Origin: Chloroflexota bacterium
Lineage (GTDB): Bacteria > Chloroflexota > Limnocylindria > Limnocylindrales > CSP1-4
Length of the DNA: 64,000 nt
Reading direction: 5' to 3'
NCBI GenBank assembly: GCA_021785175.1
Contig: JAJYGH010000013.1
Span: 19,732-83,731 of the forward strand
The translations under genes were made by a program, and so were the position numbers. The notes under the pieces were generated by a model that saw only the letters and a program-made list of their open reading frames with translations, was not told the origin of the DNA and did not search any database. Shown here one piece after another: positions 24,863-34,178 of this stretch (position 1 is the stretch's first letter; each line of letters opens with the position of its first letter).

Positions 24863-25615
24863 TCAGACCGATGGCGATGGCACGGCCGACGACGGGCCGG
24901 AGATGGCGACCGACAGGATCCGCACCGGCTGCAGCGCCTGGTCGTCCTGTGGACCGCCACGCGGTCCCGCCGCGATCTGCTCGGCGACGCCGAGGCCGGA
25001 CGTGACGGTTCCGAAGATCGTGTAGGCGTGCGGGAGAGCCGCCGCCTGCGGCCCGACCACGATGAAGAACTGTGACCCGTTCGTGTTCGGCCCGGCGTTC
25101 GCCATCGCGACGGTCCCCGGCGTGTATGAGCCGGCGAACGGCTCGTCGGGGAACGTGTAGCCCGGGCCGCCGTACCCGGTCCCGGTCGGGTCGCCGCCCT
25201 GGATCATGAAGCCCGGGACGATGCGGTGGAACGGCGTGCCGTCGTAGAAGCCGGCGCGGGCGAGGTCCAGGAAGTTCTGCGCGGCGACCGGCGCGCTGTT
25301 CGTGAAGATCGCGATCACGATGTCGCCCTTCGCCGTGCGGAGCGTCACCGTCGTGCCGTTGCCGCTGGGCTGCGCCGGGGCGGAGACCAGCGGGGTCGCT
25401 GTGGGCGGGCGGACGGACGGCACGGGGTGCGACAGGGCCGATTGGGCCGCGCCGGGGGCCCCGCCGGACGGCGCGGCTCCGGCCGCCGAGCCCGCGGCGC
25501 CGGGCGTCGACGTCCCGCCGCATCCCGAGAGGAGGGCAGCGGCCAGCGCGAGGCCGAAGAGCCACGCCGCCCTGGGCCCGTGGGCACCTGGCCGGCCGTT
25601 CACGTCACCCGACAT
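24863..25615 (-). CDS. lipoprotein peptidyl-prolyl cis-trans isomerase (cyclophilin type)
   Basis: A 250-residue cyclophilin with a lipoprotein signal: hydrophobic residues about 18-30, lipobox LSGC, lipidated Cys near residue 32. A Ser/Pro/Ala/Gly-rich linker runs to about residue 85. The isomerase domain is complete, with FYDGTPFHRIVPGFMIQGGDPTGTG and MANAGPNTNGSQFFI, so it should fold proteins at the outer face of the membrane. ATG 25615 lies 11 bases inside the end of the HisA-like gene, so the two are translationally linked. Confidence 0.93.
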   Translation of the reverse strand: MSGDVNGRPGAHGPRAAWLFGLALAAALLSGCGGTSTPGAAGSAAGAAPSGGAPGAAQSALSHPVPSVRPPTATPLVSAPAQPSGNGTTVTLRTAKGDIVIAIFTNSAPVAAQNFLDLARAGFYDGTPFHRIVPGFMIQGGDPTGTGYGGPGYTFPDEPFAGSYTPGTVAMANAGPNTNGSQFFIVVGPQAAALPHAYTIFGTVTSGLGVAEQIAAGPRGGPQDDQALQPVRILSVAISGPSSAVPSPSV

Positions 25616-26318
25616 CGTTCGCCGCCTCCACCGCCTCCCGGTAGTCCACCCGTCCGGACAGCAGCGCCTCGCCGAGGATGACGGCCACGACGCCGGACTG
25701 CGCGAGCCGCCGGATCGCGTCGAGCGACGCGACGCCTCCGGCCACCGAGAACTCGGCATCTGCCGCCGCGGTCAGCGCCGCGAGCAGCCCTCGATCCGGC
25801 TCCTCGCCGCCGTGGGACAGCACGAACCGCTGCACGCCCTCGCCCGCCAGCCGCTCGACGAGCTGCGCCACCGTCGGTGGGGTCCCGCTCTGCCAGCGGT
25901 ATTCGCGCATCCGCTCGGGGCGTGGGTCGAGGCCCACCGCGAGCCAGCTCCCGGCCACGTCGAGACAGGCACGCAGCCTGCGCGCGTCCTCGGCCACGGC
26001 GAGGAGTGGCATCACGACGCGCGTGGCGCCGGCCGCGAACAGCAGCTGGATCTGCTCGGGGCCGTCGGCGCCGCCGGCCACCTGGAGCGGCGCGGCGACC
26101 TCGGACGCGGTCCGGCTCACGACCTCGAGCGCGACGGGCCTGCCGCGGCGCGCGCCGTCCATGTCAACGAGATGGATCGCCGGCGCTCCGAGCTCGACGA
26201 ACTGCCGGGCGATCCGCTCGGGCCGGTCCGTCGGCGCCCCCCTGCCGGTCGAGGCGCCCGGCCAGAACACCAGCCGCGAGCGCCCCTCCGTGACGTCGAT
26301 GCTCGGGATGACCTGCAT
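25605..26318 (-). CDS. HisA/HisF-family TIM-barrel protein, outside a histidine operon
   Basis: A 237-residue half-barrel-duplicated protein that resembles ProFAR isomerase (HisA). It begins IPSIDV, the expected beta1 Asp is at residue 8, and the second catalytic Asp lies in AVGLDPRPE. It also has the phosphate-loop pair (AGG after beta3 and SVAGGVASLDAI near the C-terminus). Differences are clear: the usual G-K-x-V-R-L after beta1 is replaced by TEGRSRLVFW, and the GGGIR phosphate loop reads AGGADG. It is coupled at both ends: it starts on the stop of the DUF885 gene (TGATG) and overlaps the cyclophilin start. No his genes are nearby, so it may have another substrate or be a relocated HisA. 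Confidence 0.75.
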   Translation of the reverse strand: MQVIPSIDVTEGRSRLVFWPGASTGRGAPTDRPERIARQFVELGAPAIHLVDMDGARRGRPVALEVVSRTASEVAAPLQVAGGADGPEQIQLLFAAGATRVVMPLLAVAEDARRLRACLDVAGSWLAVGLDPRPERMREYRWQSGTPPTVAQLVERLAGEGVQRFVLSHGGEEPDRGLLAALTAAADAEFSVAGGVASLDAIRRLAQSGVVAVILGEALLSGRVDYREAVEAANDVG

Positions 26319-28153
26319 CAGTCGTTCCGCGCAGCCCGCCCGATCTTGCCGCCGTCCCGCGCCGCGGACGCGCCGCTCGCGCCCCGCCCCGCCTCCGTTC
26401 GGGTGGGCTCTGTTCTCGGAGCGGTCGCTCCCGGCGCGCCCGTGCTCGCCGTCCGAACCCGCGCCTGCATCGCCTCGCCGGTCGGGTCGAGGTCGGCGGG
26501 CGGCAGCGTCGCGCCGCCGCCTTCGCCAGCGAGCAGCCGGCGATGGAACGAGATCGGGAGGCTGCCCGAGTACAGCAGCTGGTCGTGGAAGCGCCGGAGC
26601 GAGAAGTCGGGCCCCAGCCGGCGGCGCTCGTCCTCGCGCAGCCGGAGCAGCAGGACCTTGCCGACGAGGTAGCTGAGCTGGTACGTCGGCGTGTAGGTGT
26701 AGCGGAACACCTCCGCCTGCGCGTTTGCCCGCTCGAACCCGGTCTGCTCGACGAGGAAGTCCGTCGCCTGTTCGACCGTCAGATCGCCGCGGTGGAGGCG
26801 GACGTCGAGCACGACCCGGCAGGACCGCCAGATGGCGTCGGTGTACATCGCCACCATGTGTTCCGGGCTCGCGTCGAAGCCCTGCTCGCGCATCATCTGC
26901 TCGCTGTACATGCCCCAGCCCTCGCAGAACTCCGGGGCGTCGACGAGCGCGCGGACGAGGCTCGGGTGCGTGATCGCCGCCGACAGCTGGAGATGGTGGC
27001 CCGGGTACGCCTCGTGCACGCTCGTGTTGCTGATCGACGCGAAGTTGTGCTCGCGCATCGCGTCGGGGTTGTCGCCGACCGACGGGGTCACGACGTAGAT
27101 GCCGTCCGGCTGCGGGTCGAACCGCGGCGGCTCGAAGTACGCGGCGAACGGGACCGACGCGTTCCGCAGGTACTCCGGCGTGGCCTGCACGTGCAGCCGC
27201 TCCCCGGCCGGCATCGTCGCGAGGTCGTGGTCGATGATGTGCTGCCGCGCGCGGAACATGGCGTCGCGGTACGCGTCGAGCGCCTCGTCGAACGTCACCG
27301 GGTGATCGTTCTTGATGCGGTCGACGACCTCGGCCTCGGATGCGCGGCGGTCGACGTCGCGCGCCGCCCGCCGGCGCGCCTCGCGGTTCTCGCGAAGCTG
27401 CTCCTCGCCGATCGCGAGGATGTCGTCCGGCGTGAGCCCGTCGAGGGCACGGAGCCGGATGAGCTGCTCGTACCGCTCGCGACCGAGCGGCCAGTCGTCG
27501 GTCGCGTCCGCGAGCCGGGCGCGAAGCCACTCCTCGTACGCGTCGACCGCCTCCGACGCGCGCGCCACCGCGGCGTCGAGCCGTCGCGCCGCCTGGCTTC
27601 CCTCGGGCCACTCGCGCCGTCCGGCGTTGACCACCTCCGCGAACAGTCCTGGCATCTCGGCGCCCGTCGCGAGGTCGATCTCATTCCAGAGCCGCACGGG
27701 GCGACCGGTGAGCCGGGACCGGTGCTCGCGGAGCCAGGTCGGGACCCCCTCCAGCCGCGCGGTGATGGACCCGAGCCGGTCGGGGAGGGGCGCGAAGTCG
27801 CGCGCGAGGATCGAGAACACGGCGTCCCCGATCTCCTCCAGCGCCGACGACCGCCGCTCCCACGTGCGCTCCTCGCCGAGCGTGAACAGGTCGAGCCGCG
27901 ACGCGTGCAGCGCGAGATCGCGTTCGAACCGTGCCTCCTCCGAGAGCCCCGCTGCGTCGAGGCCCTCGAGCGCCGACATGAACGCGCGCTCGTGGTCGAG
28001 CCGGTCGAGCACGGCGTCCCGCGAGCCGTCGCCGAGGCGATGATCCTCCGAGTGGATCCCGACGAAGGTGGCGAACACCGGCATGGTCCGGACGAGGTAC
28101 CGGAAGTGGTCCTCGACGAGTGGCCAGAACCGGGCGTCGAGCGGTGCGCTCAT
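26318..28153 (-). CDS. DUF885 family metallohydrolase
   Basis: A 611-residue DUF885 protein. The zinc motif HEAYPGHHLQ (HExxxGH type) lies near residue 392 and a downstream FCEGWGMYSEQMM supplies the third-ligand Glu region, as in the M32-like carboxypeptidase/gluzincin group to which DUF885 is related. There is no signal peptide, so it appears cytosolic. The last 60 residues are Ala/Thr/Arg-rich and probably disordered. ATG 28153 follows GGAGTGAA. It begins an operon with the HisA-like and cyclophilin genes. Substrate peptides are unknown. Confidence 0.88.
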   Translation of the reverse strand: MSAPLDARFWPLVEDHFRYLVRTMPVFATFVGIHSEDHRLGDGSRDAVLDRLDHERAFMSALEGLDAAGLSEEARFERDLALHASRLDLFTLGEERTWERRSSALEEIGDAVFSILARDFAPLPDRLGSITARLEGVPTWLREHRSRLTGRPVRLWNEIDLATGAEMPGLFAEVVNAGRREWPEGSQAARRLDAAVARASEAVDAYEEWLRARLADATDDWPLGRERYEQLIRLRALDGLTPDDILAIGEEQLRENREARRRAARDVDRRASEAEVVDRIKNDHPVTFDEALDAYRDAMFRARQHIIDHDLATMPAGERLHVQATPEYLRNASVPFAAYFEPPRFDPQPDGIYVVTPSVGDNPDAMREHNFASISNTSVHEAYPGHHLQLSAAITHPSLVRALVDAPEFCEGWGMYSEQMMREQGFDASPEHMVAMYTDAIWRSCRVVLDVRLHRGDLTVEQATDFLVEQTGFERANAQAEVFRYTYTPTYQLSYLVGKVLLLRLREDERRRLGPDFSLRRFHDQLLYSGSLPISFHRRLLAGEGGGATLPPADLDPTGEAMQARVRTASTGAPGATAPRTEPTRTEAGRGASGASAARDGGKIGRAARND

Positions 28154-28319
28154 TTCACTCCGTTTCCTGCTGGGCGGCAGGGCCCAGGTGCGCGTCGAGC
28201 GTCGGCGCCGGCGCGGCCGGTTGCGGGCGGTGCGACATCAGGCCGGCTGGTGGGACCGGCTGGTCCCCCTGCTGCGTCGCGTCGTGGCCGAGCGCCCGCC
28301 CGTGCCGCTCCCCGTCCCG

Positions 28320-29444
28320 TCAGTTGACCGGCGTTGCGGGTGCCGGCGCGGCCCCGCAGGCGGCGAGGGCCCTCCGGCACGCCTGCACGACCCGGTCCAC
28401 GTCCTCGATGTCCACGCCGTAGTGCGTCACGGCGCGGACCGTGTCGTGCGCGTAGCTCACCATCAGGACGCCCTCGGCGCGCAGCTCTTCGAGGAAGCGT
28501 TCCCGGAGCTCCCACCGCGAGAGCCGGGCCGCCTCGCCGCCGGGATCCGTGGCCGCGATACCGAAGATCACGAAGTTGGTGGTCGCGCGCGTCGGGTCGA
28601 GGCCGACGATCCCCGGCATCGATGCGAGCCCCTCCGCCAGCCGGCGCGCGTTCACGTGGTCCTCGGCCAGCCGTTCGATCATCCCGTCGGGCCCGTCGCT
28701 CAGCGCGACCAGCCCTGCCGCCGCCAGCACCCCGACCTGCCGCATGCCGCCGCCGACGAGCTTGCGCGCGCGCCGGGCGCGGGCAACGAAGCCCGCCGAT
28801 CCGACGACGACGGAACCGACCGGGCACGCGAGGCCCTTCGAGAGGCAGAACGTCGCGGAGTCGGCGTGTTCGAGCAGCTCCGCGGCGCTGACCCCCAGGG
28901 CAACCGCCGCGTTGAACAGGCGCGCCCCGTCGACGTGGAGGGGCACCCCGCGCCCGTGCGCGATCGCCGCGATCTCCGCGGTGTACGCCGGTCTCAGCGG
29001 CTGGCCCATCGAATGGGCGTGGGTGTTCTCGAGCACGACGAGGGAGGTCCGCGGCTCGTGAAGGTCGAGCGGATCGCGGAACGCCGCCGCGACGAGAGCC
29101 GGATCGATCGTCCCGTCCGGCCGGGCCGGGATCCCGCGGGCCGACGCGCCGACGATGACGGCGTGGCCTGCCTGCTCGTCGATGATCGTGTGAGACTCGG
29201 CTTCGGCGATGATCTCGCCGCCGCGCGGCACGTGCGCGATGAGCGAGACGAGGTTTCCCATGGTGCCCGACGCGACGAACACACCGGCCTCCATGCCGGT
29301 GATCTCCGCTGCGCGCGCCTCGAGCGCGTTGACGGTCGGGTCGTCGCCGAAGACATCGTCACCGACCTCGGCCTCGGCCATCGCGCGACGCATGGCGGGC
29401 GTGGGGTGGGTGACGGTATCCGAGCGCAGGTCGATGGGGGGCAT
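28320..29444 (-). CDS. ltaE: low-specificity L-threonine aldolase
   Basis: A PLP enzyme of fold type I cleaving threonine and allo-threonine to glycine and acetaldehyde. In the 374-residue protein the cofactor Lys is Lys203 in FCLSKGLACPVGS. The family N-terminus DLRSDTVTHPTPAMRRAM, the ring-stacking His85 in AESHTIIDE and VDGARLFNAA are intact. ATG 29444 has no ribosome site; TATACT sits 8 nt upstream, so the transcript should be leaderless. It is divergent from tRNA-Asp. Confidence 0.93.
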   Translation of the reverse strand: MPPIDLRSDTVTHPTPAMRRAMAEAEVGDDVFGDDPTVNALEARAAEITGMEAGVFVASGTMGNLVSLIAHVPRGGEIIAEAESHTIIDEQAGHAVIVGASARGIPARPDGTIDPALVAAAFRDPLDLHEPRTSLVVLENTHAHSMGQPLRPAYTAEIAAIAHGRGVPLHVDGARLFNAAVALGVSAAELLEHADSATFCLSKGLACPVGSVVVGSAGFVARARRARKLVGGGMRQVGVLAAAGLVALSDGPDGMIERLAEDHVNARRLAEGLASMPGIVGLDPTRATTNFVIFGIAATDPGGEAARLSRWELRERFLEELRAEGVLMVSYAHDTVRAVTHYGVDIEDVDRVVQACRRALAACGAAPAPATPVN

Positions 29445-29452
29445 CGCCGGGC

Positions 29453-29458
29453 AGTATA
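29453..29458 (-). promoter_or_regulatory. leaderless-type -10 (TATACT) of ltaE
   Basis: A near-consensus -10 on the minus strand, 8 nt before the ATG of the threonine aldolase gene, without a ribosome site. Confidence 0.6.
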
Positions 29459-29510
29459 GGGCGCGGGCCGATCCGCGGCCTGCCGGTCAGCGGTGGCCTG
29501 CCGTACCTGC

Positions 29511-29516
29511 TACACT
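29511..29516 (+). promoter_or_regulatory. -10 element (TACACT) of tRNA-Asp
   Basis: TACACT ends 12 nt before the tRNA-Asp 5' end at 29529. Confidence 0.5.
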
Positions 29517-29528
29517 CCGCCGCGCCGC

Positions 29529-29605
29529 ACGGACCCGTGGTGTAGCGGCCCAACATGCCAGCCTGTCACGCTGGAGATCGCCGGTTCGAATCCGGTCGGG
29601 TCCGC
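29529..29605 (+). tRNA. tRNA-Asp (anticodon GTC)
   Basis: Acceptor GGACCCG/CGGGTCC, anticodon arm CCAGC-CTGTCAC-GCTGG giving GTC, and a T-arm with TTCGAAT. The discriminator is G and CCA is encoded at 29603-29605. All arms pair. Confidence 0.95.
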
Positions 29606-29893
29606 CATCGCGCCCTCTCTCCCCTCCCGTCCCGTGATCGACCACGTCTTCGTCGTCTCCGCGGGCGCCGGCAGACGGGTACCGTCCGGGCGCCGCCGTG
29701 GTCGCCGATCGTTACGCGCGTTGCACCCATGCGCGTCGGCCCGCGTTTCCGGTGCGTTCGCACCATGCTTCGGCCTGCCCGACCGGGTAGCGTTGGCGCG
29801 CCGAAGGCGGGGGCCGGTTCGACCGGGCCGCCCGGCCTCAGGCTTCGCGCGGACACGATGCAGAGCGCGCCCGATTCGGGAGGACAGTCGCCG

Positions 29894-31285
29894 ATGGATG
29901 CCCTGGACCTCGCCCGGTGGCAATTCGGGATCACCACCGTCTACCACTTCCTGTTCGTCCCGCTGACGATCGGTCTGGCGTTCGTCGTGGCCGGCCTGCA
30001 GACGGCGTGGGTCCGGACCGGAAACGAGCGATGGCTCCGCCTGACGCGGTTCTACGGCGAGCTGTTCCTCATCAACTTCGCGCTCGGCGTGGTCACCGGC
30101 ATCGTCCAGGAGTTCCAGTTCGGCATGAACTGGAGCGACTACAGCCGGTACGTCGGAGACATCTTCGGCGCGCCGCTGGCGATCGAGGGGTTGCTCGCGT
30201 TCTTCCTCGAGTCGACGTTCCTCGGCCTGTGGATCTTCGGCTGGGGCCGCCTCCCGCGCCGCGTGCATCTCGCGACGATCTGGCTGACGGCGATCGGCAC
30301 CATGCTGTCGGCCTACTTCATCCTCGTCGCAAACTCGTGGATGCAGGATCCCGTCGGCTACACGTACAACGCGGCGGCGGGTCGGGCGCAGCTCACCGAC
30401 TTCCTCGCGGTCCTCACCAGCCCGGTCGCGATCGTCACGTTCCTGCACACGATCTTCGCCGCGTTCCTGACGGCTGGGGCGTTCGTGGCCGGCGTCGCGC
30501 TGTGGCGGCTCGCACGCGGTGCCGGTGAGGACGAGTCGGTGTTCCGGACGGCGGCCCGCGTCGGCGCCGTCACGGTGCTGGTCGCCGCCGTGCTCGTCGT
30601 CGTTTCAGGCGACCAGCAGGGCAAGCAGATGACGGCCATGCAGCCCATGAAGATGGCGGCGGCCGAGGCGCTGTACAACACGAGCCAGCCCGCCGGACTC
30701 AGCCTCTTCACGGTCGGCACGCTCGACGGCAGCCGCGAGCTCTTCTCGATCCGCGTCCCCGACATCCTCTCGTTCCTCGCGACCGGGAGCTTCGACGGGA
30801 AGGTCGAGGGGATCAACCAGCTGCAGGCACAGTACGCAGCGACCTACGGGCCCGGCGACTACCGTCCGATCATCCCGGTCAGCTACTGGTCGTTCCGGCT
30901 CATGATCGGCACGGGCGGTCTCGCGGCCATCGCGGCGCTCTGGATGCTGTGGGCGCTCCGGCGCGGTCTCCGACCGAATCGGTGGGTCGTTGCCGCGGGC
31001 ATGGTCCTCCCGCTCCTGCCCCTCGCGGCCAACTCGTTCGGCTGGATCCTGACCGAGATGGGCCGGCAGCCGTGGATCGTCTTCGGCCTCATGCAGACCT
31101 CGTCCGGCGTCTCGCCCAGCACCGCCCCGTGGGAGGTGCTCGTGACGCTCGTCGGTTTCACGGTGCTGTACGGCGCACTCGCCGTCGTCGAGGTCGGGCT
31201 GCTCGTGCGACGCATCCGCGCCGGGCTTCCGGCGCCGGCGGAGACCGGCGAGGAGTCCGAGCGGCCGATCGCGTTCGCGTACTAG
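29894..31285 (+). CDS. cydA: cytochrome bd ubiquinol oxidase subunit I
   Basis: The catalytic subunit of the high-affinity quinol:O2 oxidoreductase, a multi-span membrane protein of 463 residues. It begins LARWQFGITTVYHFLFVPLTIG with haem ligand His18. It then has the conserved Glu-rich helix region GVVTGIVQEFQFGMNWSDYS, GDQQGKQMTAMQPMKMAA, and the diagnostic GWILTEMGRQPW near the C-terminus. The Q-loop is short, as in Gram-positive and related lineages. ATG 29894 follows GGGAGGA. It heads the cydAB-cydDC cluster, giving the cell respiration at low oxygen. Confidence 0.96.
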   Translation: MDALDLARWQFGITTVYHFLFVPLTIGLAFVVAGLQTAWVRTGNERWLRLTRFYGELFLINFALGVVTGIVQEFQFGMNWSDYSRYVGDIFGAPLAIEGLLAFFLESTFLGLWIFGWGRLPRRVHLATIWLTAIGTMLSAYFILVANSWMQDPVGYTYNAAAGRAQLTDFLAVLTSPVAIVTFLHTIFAAFLTAGAFVAGVALWRLARGAGEDESVFRTAARVGAVTVLVAAVLVVVSGDQQGKQMTAMQPMKMAAAEALYNTSQPAGLSLFTVGTLDGSRELFSIRVPDILSFLATGSFDGKVEGINQLQAQYAATYGPGDYRPIIPVSYWSFRLMIGTGGLAAIAALWMLWALRRGLRPNRWVVAAGMVLPLLPLAANSFGWILTEMGRQPWIVFGLMQTSSGVSPSTAPWEVLVTLVGFTVLYGALAVVEVGLLVRRIRAGLPAPAETGEESERPIAFAY

Positions 31286-31298
31286 GAGGATCACGGAG

Positions 31299-32318
31299 AT
31301 GGCCCTCACGGACATCTGGTTCGGCCTCATCGCGGTCCTCTGGGTCGGGTACCTCGTCCTCGACGGGTTCGACTTCGGCGTCGGGATCCTGCTGCCCGTG
31401 CTCGGCAGGTCCGAGGGGGAGCGACGCCTGATGCTGCGCACGATCGGGCCGGTGTGGGATGGCAACGAGGTGTGGGTGCTGGTCGCCGGCGGCGCGACCT
31501 TCGCGGCATTCCCGGCCTGGTACGCCTCGCTGTTCTCGGGCTTCTACCTGGCACTGTTCCTGGTCCTCGTCGGGCTGATCCTGCGCGGCGTCGCGATCGA
31601 GTACCGGAACAAGCGCCCGGAGCCGACGTGGCGGACGCGCTGGGACCGGGCGGTCTTCGTCGGGTCGCTGCTCCCCGCGATCCTGTGGGGCGTGGCGTTC
31701 GCGAACATCGTCGCGGGCGTGCCGCTCGACGCGCACCACGACTACACGGGCACGCTGCTCACGCTGCTCAACCCGTTCGGGCTGCTCGGCGGGCTCACGA
31801 CGCTCGGCCTGTTCGTCACCCACGGGGCGACGTTCCTGGCGCTCAAGACCGAGGGCGACATCCGGACACGCGCGAACCGTCTGGCCGGGCAGACCGGGCT
31901 CGTGACGGCCGTTCTCGCCGTCGCATTCCTCGCCTGGACGCAGGTCCAGCGCGGCGACGCGGCCTCGCTCGCAGTCTCGGTGCTCGCCGCGGTCGCGTTC
32001 GTGGGCGCCCTCGTCGCCAACCGGCTCGGCCGGGAGGGCTGGAGCTTCATCGGCACGGCCGCGACGATCGCGCTCGCGGTCGTGGCGCTGTTCGCGGCGC
32101 TCTACCCCGACGTCCTGCCCTCGACGACGAACGCGGCGTACAGCCTGACAACGACGAATGCGGCGTCGACGGACTACACGCTCTCGATCATGACGGTCGT
32201 CGCGGTGGTCTTCACACCGATCGTCCTGATCTACCAGGGGTGGACGTACTGGGTCTTCCGGAAGCGGCTCTCGATGCAGCTGGTGGGGGACGAGGAGCCG
32301 GCGGCGCACGGCGCCTGA
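31299..32318 (+). CDS. cydB: cytochrome bd ubiquinol oxidase subunit II
   Basis: A 339-residue membrane subunit that pairs with CydA. Hallmarks are the N-terminal IWFGLIAVLWVGYLVLDGFDFGVGILLP, the RTIGPVWDGNEVWVLVAGGATFAAFP segment and YTLSIMTVVAVVFTPIVLIYQGWTYWVF at the end. Eight or nine hydrophobic spans are seen. ATG 31299 follows a GGAGGA site 13 bp after cydA. Confidence 0.96.
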   Translation: MALTDIWFGLIAVLWVGYLVLDGFDFGVGILLPVLGRSEGERRLMLRTIGPVWDGNEVWVLVAGGATFAAFPAWYASLFSGFYLALFLVLVGLILRGVAIEYRNKRPEPTWRTRWDRAVFVGSLLPAILWGVAFANIVAGVPLDAHHDYTGTLLTLLNPFGLLGGLTTLGLFVTHGATFLALKTEGDIRTRANRLAGQTGLVTAVLAVAFLAWTQVQRGDAASLAVSVLAAVAFVGALVANRLGREGWSFIGTAATIALAVVALFAALYPDVLPSTTNAAYSLTTTNAASTDYTLSIMTVVAVVFTPIVLIYQGWTYWVFRKRLSMQLVGDEEPAAHGA

Positions 32319-32499
32319 CCCGGGGACTGCCGGCGCGGGTGCCGGCTGGCAACTCCGGCGCGCTCCGGCAGACGCGATCGCGCCGTGCGGCCCATGATTC
32401 CCGAGTGCCTCGATCCTGCGCGACCCGAGCCTGCATGACTCGATCCCCGGTGACTGGCTGTCGGCGCCATCGGCAGGCGTCACCCGGCACGCTGCGGCG

Positions 32500-34158
32500 G
32501 TGAGGCGCCTCGACCCGCGCCTGCTCCGGCGCGCCCGGGATGCGCGCGCTCCGATCGCGCTCGTGGTCGTGCTCGGGTTCGCGGCCGCGGCGCTCGCGAT
32601 CGCGCAGGCGGCCCTCCTTGCCGACGCCATCAGCGCCGCCGTCGAGCGCGGGGCGAGCGTCGCCGATCTCGGTGGCGTCCTGGCCTCGCTGGCCGTCGTC
32701 CTCGCCGGCCGGGCCCTCGTCGCCTGGGCGAACGAGTCGGCCGCCCATCGCGCGTCGGCCGGGATCAAGTCGAGCATCCGGATGGATCTTCTGCGGAGGC
32801 TCGTCGAGCTCGGCCCGCGGTGGGCCGCCGGGGCGCAGTCCGGCGCTCTCGTTGCGCTGGCCACCCGCGGCATCGACGCGCTCGACGGGTACTTCGCGCG
32901 GTACCTGCCGCAGCTCGTGCTCGCGGCCGTGCTCCCGGTGGCCGTGGTGCTGACGATCATTCCCGCGGATCCGCTCTCGGCGTTGATCGTCGCGCTGACC
33001 ATCCCCGTGATCGTGCTGTTCCTCGTGCTCATCGGCATGGCGACCGTGGCCCAGCGGAAGCGGCGATGGCACGCGCTCGCCCGTCTCTCCCACCACTTCC
33101 TCGACGTCGTCACGGGGTTGCCGACGCTGCGCGCGTTCGGCCGGTCGCGGGCGCAGATGGCATCCCTGGAGCGAGCCACGGACGCCTACCGGCGCGAGAC
33201 GCTGCGCGCGCTGCGCGTGGCGTTCCTGTCGGCGTTCGTGCTCGAGATGGGCGCCACGCTCTCCGTGGCGCTCGTGGCAGTGGGGATCGGGCTGCGGCTC
33301 GTCGACGGCCTGCTCGATCTTCGGACCGGGCTGTTCGTGCTGATCCTCGCCCCGGAGGCGTACCTGCCGCTCCGCGCGCTCGGTGCGCAGTTCCACGCGA
33401 GCGAGGAGGGGCTCGAGGCCGCCGAGTCCGCGTTCCGGGTGATCGAGACGCCGCTCCCGCTCGGCGGAAGCCGGACCGACGTGCCGGATCTCCGGTCCGG
33501 AGAGCTGCGCATCGAGAGGGTGACCGTCCGGCAGCCGGGGCGCGGCCTCGCCGCCCCGTGCGACGTCTCGTTCGCGGTCCGAGGCGGAGAGATGGTGGCG
33601 ATCGCGGGTCCCAGCGGCGCGGGGAAGACGACGCTGCTCGAGGTGCTCGCCGGGCTCATCGCCCCCGACGAGGGAAGGGTGCTCGCCACGGGTCGCGATG
33701 GCGCGATCGCCGTCGCCGACCTCGATCCGGCCGCGTGGCGTCCGAACCTCGCGTACGTCGCGCAGGAGCCGTACCTGTTCCCCGGCACCGTCGCCGAGAA
33801 CGTCCGCCTCGCGGCCCCGTCGGCGACCGACGACCAGGTGGCCGGCGCGCTCGCGTCGGTCGGGCTCGGGGAGCTCGACCCGCTGACGCCGCTGGGCGAG
33901 GGCGGGTCGGGCCTGTCGACCGGGCAGCGCCGGCGGATCGCCATCGCGCGCGCCGTGGTTCGCGACGCGGCCCTGCTCCTTCTGGACGAGCCGACGGCCG
34001 GGCTCGACGAGGCGAGCGAGTGCCAGGTGCTGGCCACGGTGAAGGCGCTGGCGAGGCGGGATCGGCGGGCGGTCGTGGTCGTGGCGCACCGGTCGGCTGC
34101 GCTGGCGTCGGCGGACCGCGTCGTCGACGTGGTTGCGGCCGGCGGAGCGGTGGCATGA
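32500..34158 (+). CDS. cydD: heterodimeric cysteine/glutathione-type ABC exporter subunit CydD
   Basis: The first subunit of the CydDC-type exporter needed to assemble cytochrome bd. The 552-residue protein has an N-terminal six-helix ABC exporter domain (about residues 15-310) and a nucleotide-binding domain with Walker A GPSGAGKTT, a degenerate signature (GLSTGQRRR instead of LSGGQ) and Walker B LLLLDEPTAGLDE. GTG 32500 has only a weak ribosome site. It lies 180 bp after cydB and its stop overlaps the cydC start (ATGA). In other bacteria CydDC moves haem or thiols; the substrate here is unproven. Confidence 0.93.
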   Translation: MRRLDPRLLRRARDARAPIALVVVLGFAAAALAIAQAALLADAISAAVERGASVADLGGVLASLAVVLAGRALVAWANESAAHRASAGIKSSIRMDLLRRLVELGPRWAAGAQSGALVALATRGIDALDGYFARYLPQLVLAAVLPVAVVLTIIPADPLSALIVALTIPVIVLFLVLIGMATVAQRKRRWHALARLSHHFLDVVTGLPTLRAFGRSRAQMASLERATDAYRRETLRALRVAFLSAFVLEMGATLSVALVAVGIGLRLVDGLLDLRTGLFVLILAPEAYLPLRALGAQFHASEEGLEAAESAFRVIETPLPLGGSRTDVPDLRSGELRIERVTVRQPGRGLAAPCDVSFAVRGGEMVAIAGPSGAGKTTLLEVLAGLIAPDEGRVLATGRDGAIAVADLDPAAWRPNLAYVAQEPYLFPGTVAENVRLAAPSATDDQVAGALASVGLGELDPLTPLGEGGSGLSTGQRRRIAIARAVVRDAALLLLDEPTAGLDEASECQVLATVKALARRDRRAVVVVAHRSAALASADRVVDVVAAGGAVA

Positions 34159-34178
34159 GCGGTGGCATGAGCGGTGGA
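34146..34178 (+). repeat. 12-bp tandem repeat spanning the cydD/cydC junction
   Basis: AGCGGTGGCATG occurs twice in tandem (34146-34157 and 34158-34169), followed by a partial third copy. Each full copy supplies an ATG, so the duplication adds a second possible cydC start (34155 and 34167). Confidence 0.8.

Noticed and set aside
32820..34154. N-terminal extension of the cydC frame through cydD
   Set aside because: The frame is open for over 400 codons upstream of cydC, but it is Arg/Ala-rich and overlaps the clearly real cydD. The ATGA overlap at 34155 marks the true cydC start.
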